A stretch of DNA of 64,000 bases from Epilithonimonas sp042695135 (GCF_042695135.1 NZ_CP170547.1:1488001-1552000), one strand, 5' to 3'. Numbered from the stretch's first letter, positions 51,005 to 60,408 are shown. The notes: generated by a model from the sequence alone, not told the origin. Numbers and translations are program-made.

Positions 51005-52747
51005 ATGAGTAATACCATTTCACAAATAGAAAATACAAAATTGGAACAGCAGAAAACGATAGAAATATCAGGTTCAAAAGCCGTTTTAGAAGCATTACTA
51101 GCAGAAAATGTACAAATAGTTTTCGGTTATCCGGGTGGCGCAATTATGCCGATTTATGACGCTTTGTACGACTATTCCGAAAAACTGAAACATATTTTGG
51201 TTCGTCACGAGCAAGGTGCCATTCACGCTGCACAGGGATTTGCTCGAACTTCCGGAAAGACGGGCGTTGTATTTGCAACCAGTGGTCCAGGCGCAACCAA
51301 TTTGGTAACAGGTTTGGCAGATGCGATGATAGACAGCAACCCAATTGTTTGCATCACAGGTCAGGTTTTTGCCTCACTTTTAGGAACCGATGCTTTTCAG
51401 GAAACCGATGTAATTAATATCACGACGCCAGTTACAAAATGGAATTATCAAGTCACCGACGCCACCGAAATTCCGGAAGCGATTGCTAAAGCTTTTCATA
51501 TTGCAAGCACAGGTCGGCCAGGTCCGGTTTTGATTGATATTACCAAAAATGCTCAAATACAGTTGTTCGAATATTTGGGATATAAAAAGTGTAATCACAT
51601 CAGAAGTTATCGGCCAGAACCGGAAATCAGAAACGAATATATCGAGCAAGCTGCAGAACTTATTAATCAGGCAAAAAAACCATTTGTCGTTTTTGGACAA
51701 GGCGTGATTTTGGGAAAAGCGGAAGAAGAATTCAAAGCTTTTATTGAGAAGGTTAATCTTCCTGCAGCAGCTACTGTAATGGGGTTAAGTGCTTTGGAAA
51801 CTCATCATCCTTTACACGTTGGAATGCTGGGAATGCACGGAAACTATGCTCCAAATGTAATGACCAACGAATGCGATGTTCTGATTGCAGTCGGAATGCG
51901 TTTCGATGATCGTGTAACTGGCCGTTTGGACAAATATGCAAAACAAGCGAAAGTTATTCATCTTGATATCGACCCAGCTGAAATTGATAAAAATGTAAAA
52001 ACTACAGTGCCGGTTTGGGGAAATTGCAAAAAGACTTTACCAATGTTAACTGCGCTTCTTAACGAAAATGACCATTCAGCTTGGTTAAATGAATTCCGGG
52101 AATTGGAAAAAGAAGAAATCAAAGAAGTCATTCAGGAAGAACTCAATCCAACAACTGAAGTTTTGACAATGGGTGAGGTTATCAAAGTATTAAATGAATT
52201 GACAAATGGAGACGCAATTGTTGCAACAGATGTTGGTCAGCATCAAATGGTTGCAAGCAGATATGCGAAGTTTAACCAATCAAAATCCTGGGTGACATCC
52301 GGAGGTTTGGGAACAATGGGATTTGGTTTGCCAGCTGCAATTGGTGCTTGGTATGGAGCTCCGGAAAAAACGGTTGTAGCAATTATTGGCGATGGCGGAT
52401 TCCAAATGACATTACAGGAATTGGGCACTATTATGCAGTTTGGGGCAAAGGTCAAAATTATGATTCTTAATAATGAGTTTCTTGGAATGGTGAGACAGTG
52501 GCAGCAATTATTCAATGAGAGACGCTATTCTTTCGTGAATATCACAAGTCCGGATTTTGTTGCGGTGGCAAAAGCTTACTACATTGATGGCCAAAGGATT
52601 TCAGAAAGAGAAAATTTAAAATCTGCTTTAGAAACGATGCTGAACCACGACGGCGCTTATCTTCTGGAAGTAATGGTGGACAAAGAAAACAACGTATTCC
52701 CAATGGTAACGCAAGGTTCATCGGTTTCCGAAATTCGTTTAAAATAA
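51005..52747 (+). CDS. ilvB: acetolactate synthase large (catalytic) subunit
   Basis: ThDP/FAD enzyme that starts valine (from two pyruvates) and isoleucine (pyruvate plus 2-ketobutyrate) synthesis. 580 residues. N-terminal ThDP domain GYPGGAIMPIYDALYD with the catalytic Glu in VRHEQGAIHAAQG, middle domain AAATVMGLSALETHHPLHVGMLGMHG, and C-terminal ThDP-binding GDGGFQMTLQELGTIMQ...NNEFLGMVRQWQ. The partner small subunit is the next gene. Confidence 0.97.
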   Translation: MSNTISQIENTKLEQQKTIEISGSKAVLEALLAENVQIVFGYPGGAIMPIYDALYDYSEKLKHILVRHEQGAIHAAQGFARTSGKTGVVFATSGPGATNLVTGLADAMIDSNPIVCITGQVFASLLGTDAFQETDVINITTPVTKWNYQVTDATEIPEAIAKAFHIASTGRPGPVLIDITKNAQIQLFEYLGYKKCNHIRSYRPEPEIRNEYIEQAAELINQAKKPFVVFGQGVILGKAEEEFKAFIEKVNLPAAATVMGLSALETHHPLHVGMLGMHGNYAPNVMTNECDVLIAVGMRFDDRVTGRLDKYAKQAKVIHLDIDPAEIDKNVKTTVPVWGNCKKTLPMLTALLNENDHSAWLNEFRELEKEEIKEVIQEELNPTTEVLTMGEVIKVLNELTNGDAIVATDVGQHQMVASRYAKFNQSKSWVTSGGLGTMGFGLPAAIGAWYGAPEKTVVAIIGDGGFQMTLQELGTIMQFGAKVKIMILNNEFLGMVRQWQQLFNERRYSFVNITSPDFVAVAKAYYIDGQRISERENLKSALETMLNHDGAYLLEVMVDKENNVFPMVTQGSSVSEIRLK

Positions 52748-52761
52748 ATTTCAATCAATAA

Positions 52762-52812
52762 GAACCCGAAAGGGTTTAATATCAGTAGCCGTAGGTGAAA
52801 CCTATGGAATCA
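52762..52812. repeat. dispersed two-hairpin repeat C, copy 2
   Basis: AACCCGAAAGGGTT hairpin with a GAAA loop, then AATATCAGTAGCCGTAGGTG followed by AAACCTATGGA, in which TAGGT and ACCTA pair around GAA. Located inside the ilv operon between ilvB and ilvN. Compare the copy at 47553. Confidence 0.75.
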
Positions 52813-52835
52813 ATTATGGAATCAATAAAAAACAA

Positions 52836-53426
52836 ATGGAAAAACAAGAATTTACCATCACACTATACACCGAAAATTCCGTTGGATTAATCGGTAGAAT
52901 TTCAGGGATTTTCTCACGAAGAAAAATCAATATCGAGAGTCTGAACACATCACCTTCCGAGGTGGACGGCATTCACAGATTCACGATTGTCATTAATGAA
53001 AATGATGAGGTTGTACGAAAACTTTGCCGGCAACTCGAGAAGCAGATTGACATTATGAAAGCCTATTTCAATACAGACGACGAGATTGTCTGGCAAGAGC
53101 AGGCACTTTACAAAGTTCCTGCAAATGTGGTTACAGAGAAAGTTTATGTCGAAAGATTGCTTCGTCAGTATGGCGCATCCACAGTTGTGATTCGACAAGA
53201 TTACATCGTTTTCGAAACCGCTGGTCATCGTGAAGAAATTGACCGATTAACGGAAGAACTCAACAAATATGGTCTCATAGAATTTGTACGAGGTGCAAGA
53301 ATCGCCATCATCAAAAACAGCCGAGGAATCCACGACAAAGTCCTCGAATTCGAGAGAAGAGAACCTTCCGCCGAAATCGTAGAAAACGAATTCCTGGACA
53401 AACGAGACGACGTTTTCACAATGTAA
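52836..53426 (+). CDS. ilvN: acetolactate synthase small (regulatory) subunit
   Basis: 196 residues. N-terminal ACT domain (EFTITLYTENSVGLIGRISGIFSRRKINIESLNTSPSEVDGIHRFTIVI), which binds the feedback effector valine in this family, and a C-terminal domain (YVERLLRQYGASTVVIRQDYIVFETAGHREEIDRLTEELNKYGLIEFVRGARIAI). Length fits the longer IlvH-type. It follows ilvB after repeat C, with 88 bases between. Confidence 0.94.
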   Translation: MEKQEFTITLYTENSVGLIGRISGIFSRRKINIESLNTSPSEVDGIHRFTIVINENDEVVRKLCRQLEKQIDIMKAYFNTDDEIVWQEQALYKVPANVVTEKVYVERLLRQYGASTVVIRQDYIVFETAGHREEIDRLTEELNKYGLIEFVRGARIAIIKNSRGIHDKVLEFERREPSAEIVENEFLDKRDDVFTM

Positions 53427-53451
53427 ATAATAAAAAATAAAATCTTTTTTG

Positions 53452-53522
53452 AGCGTAAGCGCCTTTGTGAACTTAAAAACATTGAATCTTAAAAAAAACT
53501 TTGTGCGCTTTGTGTTCAAAAT
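53452..53522. repeat. CTTTGTGCGCTTTGTG repeat, unit upstream of ilvC
   Basis: GCGCCTTTGTGAACTTAAAA followed by ACATTGAATCTTAAAAAAAA and CTTTGTGCGCTTTGTGTTCA. The same three-part order occurs at 55258 and 60676, each time ahead of a gene start. Confidence 0.7.
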
Positions 53523-53564
53523 TCTAATCAATTATCAATAATCATTTATCAATTATAAAATATA

Positions 53565-55046
53565 ATGGCAAATTATTTCAATACCTTATCACTCAGAGAC
53601 CAGTTACACCAGTTAGCACAGGCAGATTTTATGGACAGTTCAGAGTTTTCTGACGGCGTTTCTGCTTTGAAAGGAAAGAAAATCGTAGTGGTAGGATGTG
53701 GTGCTCAAGGTCTGAATCAAGGTCTGAATCTAAGAGACAGCGGACTGGATGTTTCTTACGCATTGCGTCAGGAAGCAATCGACCAGAAGAGAGATTCGTG
53801 GAAAAACGCAACCGAAAATAATTTCAATGTCGGAACTTACGAAGAACTTATTCCGACAGCGGATTTGGTCATCAATTTGACTCCTGACAAACAGCATACT
53901 TCCGTGATTAACGCCGTTCAGCCTTTGATGAAAGAAGGCGCAACATTGTCCTATTCTCACGGTTTCAACATCGTGGAAGAAGGTATGCAAATTCGTAAAG
54001 ATATCACAGTAATTATGGTCGCTCCAAAGTGTCCCGGTTCCGAAGTTCGTGCCGAATATCTCCGTGGTTTTGGTGTTCCAACCTTGATTGCTGTTCATCC
54101 CGAAAATGACCCGCAAGGCAAAGGTTGGGCAGAAGCGAAAGCTTATTGCGTGGGAACTGGCGGACATAAAGCCGGTGTTTTGAAATCCTCTTTCGTTGCC
54201 GAAGTGAAGTCCGATTTGATGGGCGAACAAACCATTTTGTGTGGACTTTTGCAAACCGGTTCTATCCTTTCGTTTGACAAAATGGTAGAGAAAGGTGTGG
54301 ATGCAGGTTACGCTTCCAAATTGGTTCAATACGGCGTTGAGGTCATCACAGAAGCCTTGAAACACGGCGGTGTCAGCGGAATGTTAGATAGACTTTCCAA
54401 TCCTGCAAAACTAAAAGCTTTCGAATTGTCAGAAGAATTGAAAGATATTATGCGACCACTTTTCCAGAAACATCAGGACGATATTATCTCCGGTGAATTC
54501 TCCAAAACAATGATGGAAGATTGGTCAAATGGTGACAAAAACCTCTTGAAATGGCGAGCTGAAACAAGAGAAACTGCTTTCGAAAAAACACCTGCTGGCG
54601 ATGTGAAAATAGATGAACAGGAATATTTTGACAATTATCTTTTGATGTCGGCCTTCATCCGAGCGGGCGTTGAGTTGGCTTTCGAAACAATGGTCGAAGC
54701 CGGAATCAAGCCAGAATCTGCTTATTATGAATCCCTTCACGAAACCCCTTTGATTGCCAATACCATAGCCAGAAAAAAATTGTTCGAAATGAATCGTGTG
54801 ATTTCCGACACTGCAGAATACGGCTGTTACCTTTTCGACCAGGCTTGCAAACCTTTGTTGGCGGATTTTATGAAATCGGTGGATACAGATTTGGTCGGAA
54901 AAGACTTCAACGAAGGGAAAAATGCGTCGGTTGACAACGCCCAATTGGTTCACGTGAACGATATTTTGAGGAATCATCCCGTAGAAATTGTCGGCAGAAA
55001 ACTGCGTCAGGCAATGACCGCGATGAAGTCTATTAAAACAGTTTAA
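53565..55046 (+). CDS. ilvC: ketol-acid reductoisomerase, long (class II) form
   Basis: NADPH- and Mg2+-dependent step after acetolactate synthase. The 493 residues show the class II (plant/E. coli-like) type with a duplicated C-terminal knotted domain. NADPH-binding KIVVVGCGAQGLNQGLNLRDSGLDVSYALR is at about 34-63, followed by LVINLTPDKQH and APKCPGSEVRAEYLRGFGVP. Metal ligand region: VKSDLMGEQTILCG. The C-terminus ends RQAMTAMKSIKTV. The start is ATG 53565. Confidence 0.97.
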   Translation: MANYFNTLSLRDQLHQLAQADFMDSSEFSDGVSALKGKKIVVVGCGAQGLNQGLNLRDSGLDVSYALRQEAIDQKRDSWKNATENNFNVGTYEELIPTADLVINLTPDKQHTSVINAVQPLMKEGATLSYSHGFNIVEEGMQIRKDITVIMVAPKCPGSEVRAEYLRGFGVPTLIAVHPENDPQGKGWAEAKAYCVGTGGHKAGVLKSSFVAEVKSDLMGEQTILCGLLQTGSILSFDKMVEKGVDAGYASKLVQYGVEVITEALKHGGVSGMLDRLSNPAKLKAFELSEELKDIMRPLFQKHQDDIISGEFSKTMMEDWSNGDKNLLKWRAETRETAFEKTPAGDVKIDEQEYFDNYLLMSAFIRAGVELAFETMVEAGIKPESAYYESLHETPLIANTIARKKLFEMNRVISDTAEYGCYLFDQACKPLLADFMKSVDTDLVGKDFNEGKNASVDNAQLVHVNDILRNHPVEIVGRKLRQAMTAMKSIKTV

Positions 55047-55049
55047 AGT

Positions 55050-55128
55050 TAGGAGCTAATCCCGCTTTCCACTATATCTTTTGCTCTTCGTTCCTCATCA
55101 CAAAAGGATGCCGCTGCAATCGGGGCTA
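55050..55128. repeat. dispersed palindromic repeat A
   Basis: GGAGCTAATCCCGCTTTCCA followed by CTATATC, then AAAAGGATGCCGCTGCAATC followed by GGGGCTA. The inner part here is a different short stem (TTTTGCTCTTCG/CATCACAAAA). It starts 4 bases after the ilvC stop. Confidence 0.8.
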
Positions 55129-55170
55129 AGGGATTCGTCATAAAAATAAAGTTTGTTCATAAATTCAAAT

Positions 55171-55226
55171 TTTGTCATTGCGTAGTAATATCCACAGCTA
55201 AGTTTAGATTCATACGGAATGACAAA
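55171..55226. repeat. TTTGTCATTGCGTAGTAAT inverted repeat
   Basis: TTTGTCATTGCGTAGTAATA and TTCATACGGAATGACAAA are near-complementary ends around a stretch ATCCACAGCTAAGTTTAGA. This resembles a stand-alone version of the inner hairpin of repeat A. Confidence 0.65.
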
Positions 55227-55257
55227 CCGAATTTTAAAAAGCTTTGCTGAGTTTTAT

Positions 55258-55325
55258 GCCTTTGTGAAACTTAAAAATAGTTATTAATGAAAAAAAACTT
55301 TGTGCACTCTGCGTTCAAAAATTAA
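55258..55325. repeat. CTTTGTGCACTCTGCG repeat, unit upstream of the ABC gene
   Basis: GCCTTTGTGAAACTTAAAAA, a spacer, then AAAAAAAACTTTGTGCACTC followed by TGCGTTCAAAA, ending just before the ATG 55335. Confidence 0.7.
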
Positions 55326-55334
55326 AATAACAAA

Positions 55335-56801
55335 ATGTCAATCCCAATCATCCAAATTTCAAACCTAAATTTCCAATATAATAAACCAATATTGAAAGAT
55401 TTAAACTGGGAAATATCTTCCGGAGAATGTTGGATGTTAGGCGGATTAAGCGGAAGCGGGAAAACAACTTTAGCCAAAATTATTTCAGGAGAAATCAAGA
55501 ATTTTGAAGGAAAAGTTGAGGTCAAGTTTGATGAAAATTCAGAATTGTCAGAGAAAGTTCTGTATGTTTCCAATTGGTTTCAGTTCAGCAATCTGGAAGG
55601 TGACCGCAATTTTTATTATCAGCAACGTTATAATCAATTTGCCAAAAATGATACACTAACTGTTTTTGCAGAAATGAATCATTTCGGAAAAGAAGAAAAT
55701 CTGGATTTCGCAATATTAGAATCTTATTTAAAACCTTTTGGATTTGAGAATTTTAAAAATCAGCAATTGATAGAATTGTCGAGTGGTGAACACAAAAAAT
55801 TACAATTGTTGAAAGCACTTTGGCTAAAACCTCAGGTTTTGGTTATCGACCAACTTTACACAGGTTTGGATGTAAAATCAAGACAGTTTTTGAATCAGGC
55901 TTTTGATGATTTAATTAAAGAAAATGTCACTTTGATTTTAATTAATAATGATGACGAATATCCGGAAAGTGTTCAATATTTTGTTGAAATAAAAAATGGG
56001 AAATTAGTTCACAGAAATTCAACAAAAGACTTTTCAAAAGGCGAAGAAAGAACACCAAAATCACTTCCTTTTTTCTTGCAAAATAATCAGGAAAACCAAC
56101 AGGAAAGTCTCATCGAACTAGAAAATATTAATATTTCTTACGGCGAAAAACAAGCTCTGAAAAATATCTATTGGGAAGTCAATATCGGTGAACAATGGCT
56201 ATTGCAAGGTCATAACGGTTCGGGGAAATCAACCTTGTTAAGTCTATTGAATGGCGACCATCCTCAAGCTTATGCCAATGAAATTCATCTTTTCGGAAAA
56301 AAGCGGGGAAGTGGTGAAAGTATTTGGGATATCAAAGAAAAAATCGGAATGATTTCGCCCGAACTGCACTGGTATTTTGATATGACTGCAAATGTCGGAC
56401 AAACCATAGCTTCTGGATTTTTTGATTCGATGAGTTTGTATCAGAAACTGAGTTTTGACCAGCAACAGCAATTGGAGCAGATTCTTTATTTCTTCGATTT
56501 AAAAGAAGATAAAAATAAGAAGTTAAATACTTTACCACTCGGAAAACAACGTTTGGCTTTGCTCGCAAGAACATTGATTAAGAAACCAAAACTCCTGATT
56601 CTGGATGAACCTTGTCAGGGAATGGACAACGAGCAGACGCAATATTTCAATCAGGTAATTGATGATTTGGCAAGTCAAGGACAGTCTTTGATTTACGTTG
56701 GACATTTTGAATCTCAATTACCAAAAAAACTCAGTCACAAACTCGTTCTGGAAAACGGAAAAGTGAAAATTAATAATCGAGTAGAATTAATAAAGTATTG
56801 A
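55335..56801 (+). CDS. tandem-ATPase ABC protein, ModF/PhrA-like, with one degenerate site
   Basis: 488 residues, two ABC ATPase halves in one soluble chain and no membrane part. Half 1: Walker A GLSGSGKTT (37-45), signature LSSGE (148-152), Walker B VLVIDQ with Gln173 where the catalytic Glu is expected. Half 2: Walker A GHNGSGKST (292-300), signature degenerate LPLGKQ (400-405), Walker B LLILDEP with intact Glu425. Such single-chain ATPases occur as E. coli ModF; their role is poorly known. It is embedded in the ilv operon between ilvC and ilvA. Function in amino acid synthesis is not evident. Confidence 0.88.
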   Translation: MSIPIIQISNLNFQYNKPILKDLNWEISSGECWMLGGLSGSGKTTLAKIISGEIKNFEGKVEVKFDENSELSEKVLYVSNWFQFSNLEGDRNFYYQQRYNQFAKNDTLTVFAEMNHFGKEENLDFAILESYLKPFGFENFKNQQLIELSSGEHKKLQLLKALWLKPQVLVIDQLYTGLDVKSRQFLNQAFDDLIKENVTLILINNDDEYPESVQYFVEIKNGKLVHRNSTKDFSKGEERTPKSLPFFLQNNQENQQESLIELENINISYGEKQALKNIYWEVNIGEQWLLQGHNGSGKSTLLSLLNGDHPQAYANEIHLFGKKRGSGESIWDIKEKIGMISPELHWYFDMTANVGQTIASGFFDSMSLYQKLSFDQQQQLEQILYFFDLKEDKNKKLNTLPLGKQRLALLARTLIKKPKLLILDEPCQGMDNEQTQYFNQVIDDLASQGQSLIYVGHFESQLPKKLSHKLVLENGKVKINNRVELIKY

Positions 56802-56932
56802 AGGATAATTTACTCTCGCAGATTTAGCAAATTAACAATTTTAAATCTGCCCAATCAGCAAAATCTGCGAGAATTATAAAAATTATTAAAACAATTAAGT
56901 TTAAAAACAAAACCAAAGAACCTGTAATATAA

Positions 56933-58201
56933 ATGAAGATGAATGAAACGCTAATATTTCCAACCTTGGAAGCGGTGAAAGAAGCCCGAAAAAGTATAGA
57001 AAATGTCGTGAATTACACGCCTTTGCAATACAATGCAAGATTATCAGAAAAATTTGGAGCTAATATTTTCCTTAAAAGAGAAGATTTGCAACCTGTAAGG
57101 TCGTACAAATTGAGAGGTGCTTACAACAAAATCAAAACGCTTTTCAATGAAGGCAAAGTTTCTCAAGGAATAGTTTGCGCCAGTGCAGGAAATCACGCGC
57201 AAGGTGTGGCTTTTTCCTGTAAACAACTTCAAATCAAAGGAACGATTTTTATGCCTGTGACAACACCAAAACAAAAGCTGGAACAGGTGGAAATGTTTGG
57301 TGGCAATTATGCTGAAATCAGATTGGTCGGCGATACTTTCGATGCGTCAAAAACTGCAGCTTTTGAATTTGCAGAAACTTCGGGAGCAGCTTTTATCCAT
57401 CCTTTTGATGACGTTCAGATTATTGAAGGACAGGCGACTTTGGCACTGGAAATTTTAGAACAGACAAAAGAAAATATTGATTTTATTTTTATTCCGATTG
57501 GCGGCGGTGGTTTGGCTTCCGGAATTGCAACGGTTTTTAGCGAATTATCACAAGAAACTAAATTGATTGGTGTAGAACCGAAAGGCGCACCTTCGATGAG
57601 ATTGTCCATTCAAAATAACATCAATACAGAACTCTTAGAAGTTGACAGTTTTGTGGATGGTGCGGCGGTGAAGAAAGTAGGCGATTTGACTTTTGAGATT
57701 TGTAAAAATGCGCTGGAAGATTGTATTTCTGTGGATGAAGGGAAGATTTGTGAAACGATTCTGCAGCTATATAACAAAGATGCAATCGTTTTGGAACCAG
57801 CAGGAGCGCTTTCAATTTCGGCTCTGGAACAATATAGGAATCAAATCAAAGGAAAAAATGTGGTTTGTATCGTCAGTGGAAGTAATAATGATATTACTAG
57901 AATGGAGGAAATCAAAGAGCGCGCTTTGCTTTACAATGGTTTAAAGCATTATTTTATGGTCAAATTTCCGCAACGTCCGGGTTCTTTAAAGGATTTTGTT
58001 CTGAATGTCCTCGGTCCAAATGACGATATCACACATTTTGAATATACCAAGAAAAATTCCAGGGAAACTGCTTTGGCAATCGTAGGAATCGAACTTTCTA
58101 ATCCTACAGATTTTGATGGCTTGAAACAAAGAATGCAACAACTCGGTTATTTTGAGTCTTACCTTAATGATAATCCGGATGTTCTTAATATGTTGGTTTA
58201 A
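56933..58201 (+). CDS. ilvA: threonine dehydratase
   Basis: PLP enzyme turning threonine into 2-ketobutyrate, the entry into isoleucine. 422 residues. PLP lysine K59 in VRSYKLRGAYNK; ASAGNHAQGVAFSCKQL, the glycine-rich phosphate loop IGGGGLASGIATV; C-terminal ACT-like regulatory domain (YFMVKFPQRPGSLKDFVLNVLGPNDDITHFEYTKKN). One ACT-like unit suggests isoleucine feedback control typical of the biosynthetic short form. The ATG at 56933 is used; a second Met two codons later is equally possible. Last ilv gene, followed by a terminator. Confidence 0.95.
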   Translation: MKMNETLIFPTLEAVKEARKSIENVVNYTPLQYNARLSEKFGANIFLKREDLQPVRSYKLRGAYNKIKTLFNEGKVSQGIVCASAGNHAQGVAFSCKQLQIKGTIFMPVTTPKQKLEQVEMFGGNYAEIRLVGDTFDASKTAAFEFAETSGAAFIHPFDDVQIIEGQATLALEILEQTKENIDFIFIPIGGGGLASGIATVFSELSQETKLIGVEPKGAPSMRLSIQNNINTELLEVDSFVDGAAVKKVGDLTFEICKNALEDCISVDEGKICETILQLYNKDAIVLEPAGALSISALEQYRNQIKGKNVVCIVSGSNNDITRMEEIKERALLYNGLKHYFMVKFPQRPGSLKDFVLNVLGPNDDITHFEYTKKNSRETALAIVGIELSNPTDFDGLKQRMQQLGYFESYLNDNPDVLNMLV

Positions 58202-58227
58202 TCATCAATTCAAATAAATAAATAAAT

Positions 58228-58253
58228 AAACTCCGCCAATCGGCGGATTTTTT
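58228..58253 (+). terminator. rho-independent terminator of the ilv operon
   Basis: Stem TCCGCC / GGCGGA with a short AATC loop and six T, 27 bases past the ilvA stop. Confidence 0.85.
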
Positions 58254-58344
58254 CGTTCTTATCGTACATCAATGCATAAAGGTTTTAAATTCAGGAAATT
58301 TGTTCTCATAAAATAATCAGTATAACAATCTAAATATTATTAAA

Positions 58345-59061
58345 ATGAAAACAGTTTATCATAAATCAGAAAGTAGAGGTTACGCCAATCACGGTTGGTT
58401 GAAAAGCCATCACACATTCAGTTTTGCAGGTTATCAAAATCCTGAAAGAAATCATTTCGGAGTTTTAAGAGTTCTGAATGATGATTTTGTAGAAGGAAGT
58501 ATGGGCTTTGGGAGACACCCGCACCGCGATATGGAGATCATTTCGATCCCTTTGGAAGGCGAGTTGAGACACGGAGACAATATGGGGAATTCCGGGATCA
58601 TCAAAAAAGGTGATATTCAGGTGATGTCTGCCGGAACAGGAATTATGCATAGTGAAGAAAATGCAACCGAGCAGCCGGTAAAATTTTTGCAGATCTGGAT
58701 TATCCCAAATGAAACTGATGTGACACCAAGATACGATCAGGTAAGCATCGAAGAAAATTCTGTACAAAATGACTTTCAGCAAATCTTGTCACCGGATGCA
58801 AATGATGCCGGCGTTTGGATCCATCAGGATGCCTGGTTCAATCTGGCAAAGTTTGACAAAGGTTTTTCCAAAGAATATAAAATCCACAAATCAGGAAACG
58901 GAGTTTATGCTTTTGTAATCAAAGGTTCAGCGAAAATCGGAGATCAAATATTGAATGAGAGAGACGGATTTGGGATTTGGGACACAGAAAGTTTTGTTTT
59001 GGAAGCTCAGGAGAATTCAGAAATTTTATTGATGGAAGTTCCGATGCAATTGCCGGTTTAA
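58345..59061 (+). CDS. pirin family protein (YhhW-like)
   Basis: 238 residues of the bicupin pirin family. The N-terminal motif HTFSFAGYQNPERNHFGVLRVLNDD and metal-ligand cupin motif GFGRHPHRDMEIISIPLEGELRHGDN (several His and Glu) are typical. E. coli YhhW has quercetin 2,3-dioxygenase activity in vitro; the physiological role is unsure. It is a single gene with a long gap on both sides. Confidence 0.92.
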   Translation: MKTVYHKSESRGYANHGWLKSHHTFSFAGYQNPERNHFGVLRVLNDDFVEGSMGFGRHPHRDMEIISIPLEGELRHGDNMGNSGIIKKGDIQVMSAGTGIMHSEENATEQPVKFLQIWIIPNETDVTPRYDQVSIEENSVQNDFQQILSPDANDAGVWIHQDAWFNLAKFDKGFSKEYKIHKSGNGVYAFVIKGSAKIGDQILNERDGFGIWDTESFVLEAQENSEILLMEVPMQLPV

Positions 59062-59128
59062 TCCAAAATTTATAAATTTTTTAAGAAATTACCACGGCAA
59101 GGGTACAAGATTTGTCCTCAAAAAACCT

Positions 59129-59136
59129 TAAATTTG
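59129..59136 (+). promoter_or_regulatory. candidate -7 box of purD
   Basis: TAAATTTG, a full match to TAnnTTTG, 28 bases before the purD ATG. Confidence 0.45.
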
Positions 59137-59164
59137 GGACTTTAAAAAGTTAAAAAGGAAAATA

Positions 59165-60403
59165 ATGAGATTACTTATTGTTGGCAATGGTGGCCGCGCT
59201 TCGGCTTTAGCCGTAAAACTAAGCGAAGACAGCAGAATTACAAAAATGTTTTTTGCTCCGGGAAATGCCACTACCGAAAAATTAGGAGAAAACATCAACG
59301 AAACCGATATACTGGCACTTAGAGACTTTGCGATCAAAAACAAAGTGGATCTTACGATTGTTGGTCCGGAAGCACCTCTTGTGGAAGGTATCGTAGATGA
59401 GTTCAAAAAAGTAGATCTCAAAGTTTTCGGACCTACAAAAAAAGCAGCTTCATTAGAAGGCAGCAAGGCGTTTTCTAAAAAATTCATGCAGACTTACGGC
59501 ATCAAAACCGCAAAAGCTGTCATTTTCGATTCTTACGTAGAAGCAAAAGAATATTTGCAAACTCAGGAATTTCCTTTGGTGATCAAAGCTAGCGGACTTG
59601 CTGGTGGGAAAGGCGTTGTGATTGCAGACGATTTGGAGGAGGCAGAAGGAACGATCCACGATTTTATGATCAAAAGAATCTTCGGAGATGCAGGAATTCA
59701 GATTGTGATCGAGGAATTTCTTCAAGGTTTTGAAGCTTCAATTATCGGGGTTTCAAATGGTGAAAAATTATTCCCTTTCGTAGCTGCAAAAGATTATAAA
59801 AAAGCAGGAAATGGTGACAAAGGTCCAAACACTGGCGGTATGGGTTCTGTTGCACCAAGCCCGGAATTTACGGAAGCTCACAATCAGGATTTTATAGATC
59901 ATATTATGAATCCAACGATCGATGGTCTTAAGAAAGAAGGTCTTAGTTTCAAAGGATTTATTTTCTTCGGATTGATGATTACCAAAAATGGAACTTATCT
60001 TTTGGAATACAATATGAGACTCGGAGATCCGGAAACTCAGGTTCTTTTGCCACTTTTGGAAAACAATCTGGTAGACGTGATCGAGGATTGTCTTCACGGC
60101 AAAGAATTAGACCTTAAATTTAAGAATCAAAAAGCGGTTTGCTTGGTAGTTTGCTCCGGCGGTTACCCGAAAAACCACGAGACTGGCTACGAGATCACCG
60201 GTGTAGAGAAAGTGAAAAATAGCAAAGTGCTTTATGCTGGCGCAGATTTCAGAGGCAGCAGAATCGTTTCCACAGGCGGGCGAGTGTTGAACATCGTCGC
60301 ATTGGGAGATACTTACGATGAGGCGCGCAAAAAAGTTTACGAGGACGCCATCCCAGTACACTTCGACTACGCATTTTACCGAGACGATATTGCGAAATTT
60401 TAA
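59165..60403 (+). CDS. purD: phosphoribosylamine--glycine ligase
   Basis: Second step of purine synthesis; ATP-grasp enzyme. 412 residues. N-terminal RLLIVGNGGRASALAVKLSED, ATP-grasp lines VIKASGLAGGKGVVIADD and FGDAGIQIVIEEFLQGFEASIIGVSNG, then GPNTGGMGSVAPSP and the Mg2+ site YNMRLGDPETQVLLP. The start is ATG 59165. Together with guaA downstream this end of the window has two purine genes, but tam and repeats lie between them. Confidence 0.96.
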   Translation: MRLLIVGNGGRASALAVKLSEDSRITKMFFAPGNATTEKLGENINETDILALRDFAIKNKVDLTIVGPEAPLVEGIVDEFKKVDLKVFGPTKKAASLEGSKAFSKKFMQTYGIKTAKAVIFDSYVEAKEYLQTQEFPLVIKASGLAGGKGVVIADDLEEAEGTIHDFMIKRIFGDAGIQIVIEEFLQGFEASIIGVSNGEKLFPFVAAKDYKKAGNGDKGPNTGGMGSVAPSPEFTEAHNQDFIDHIMNPTIDGLKKEGLSFKGFIFFGLMITKNGTYLLEYNMRLGDPETQVLLPLLENNLVDVIEDCLHGKELDLKFKNQKAVCLVVCSGGYPKNHETGYEITGVEKVKNSKVLYAGADFRGSRIVSTGGRVLNIVALGDTYDEARKKVYEDAIPVHFDYAFYRDDIAKF

Positions 60404-60408
60404 AATAT

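Noticed and set aside
53730..54365. 211-codon open frame on the minus strand opposite ilvC
   Set aside because: ilvC on the plus strand is certain with all motifs; the minus frame has no recognisable domain, no promoter and Cys/Phe-rich shadow composition.
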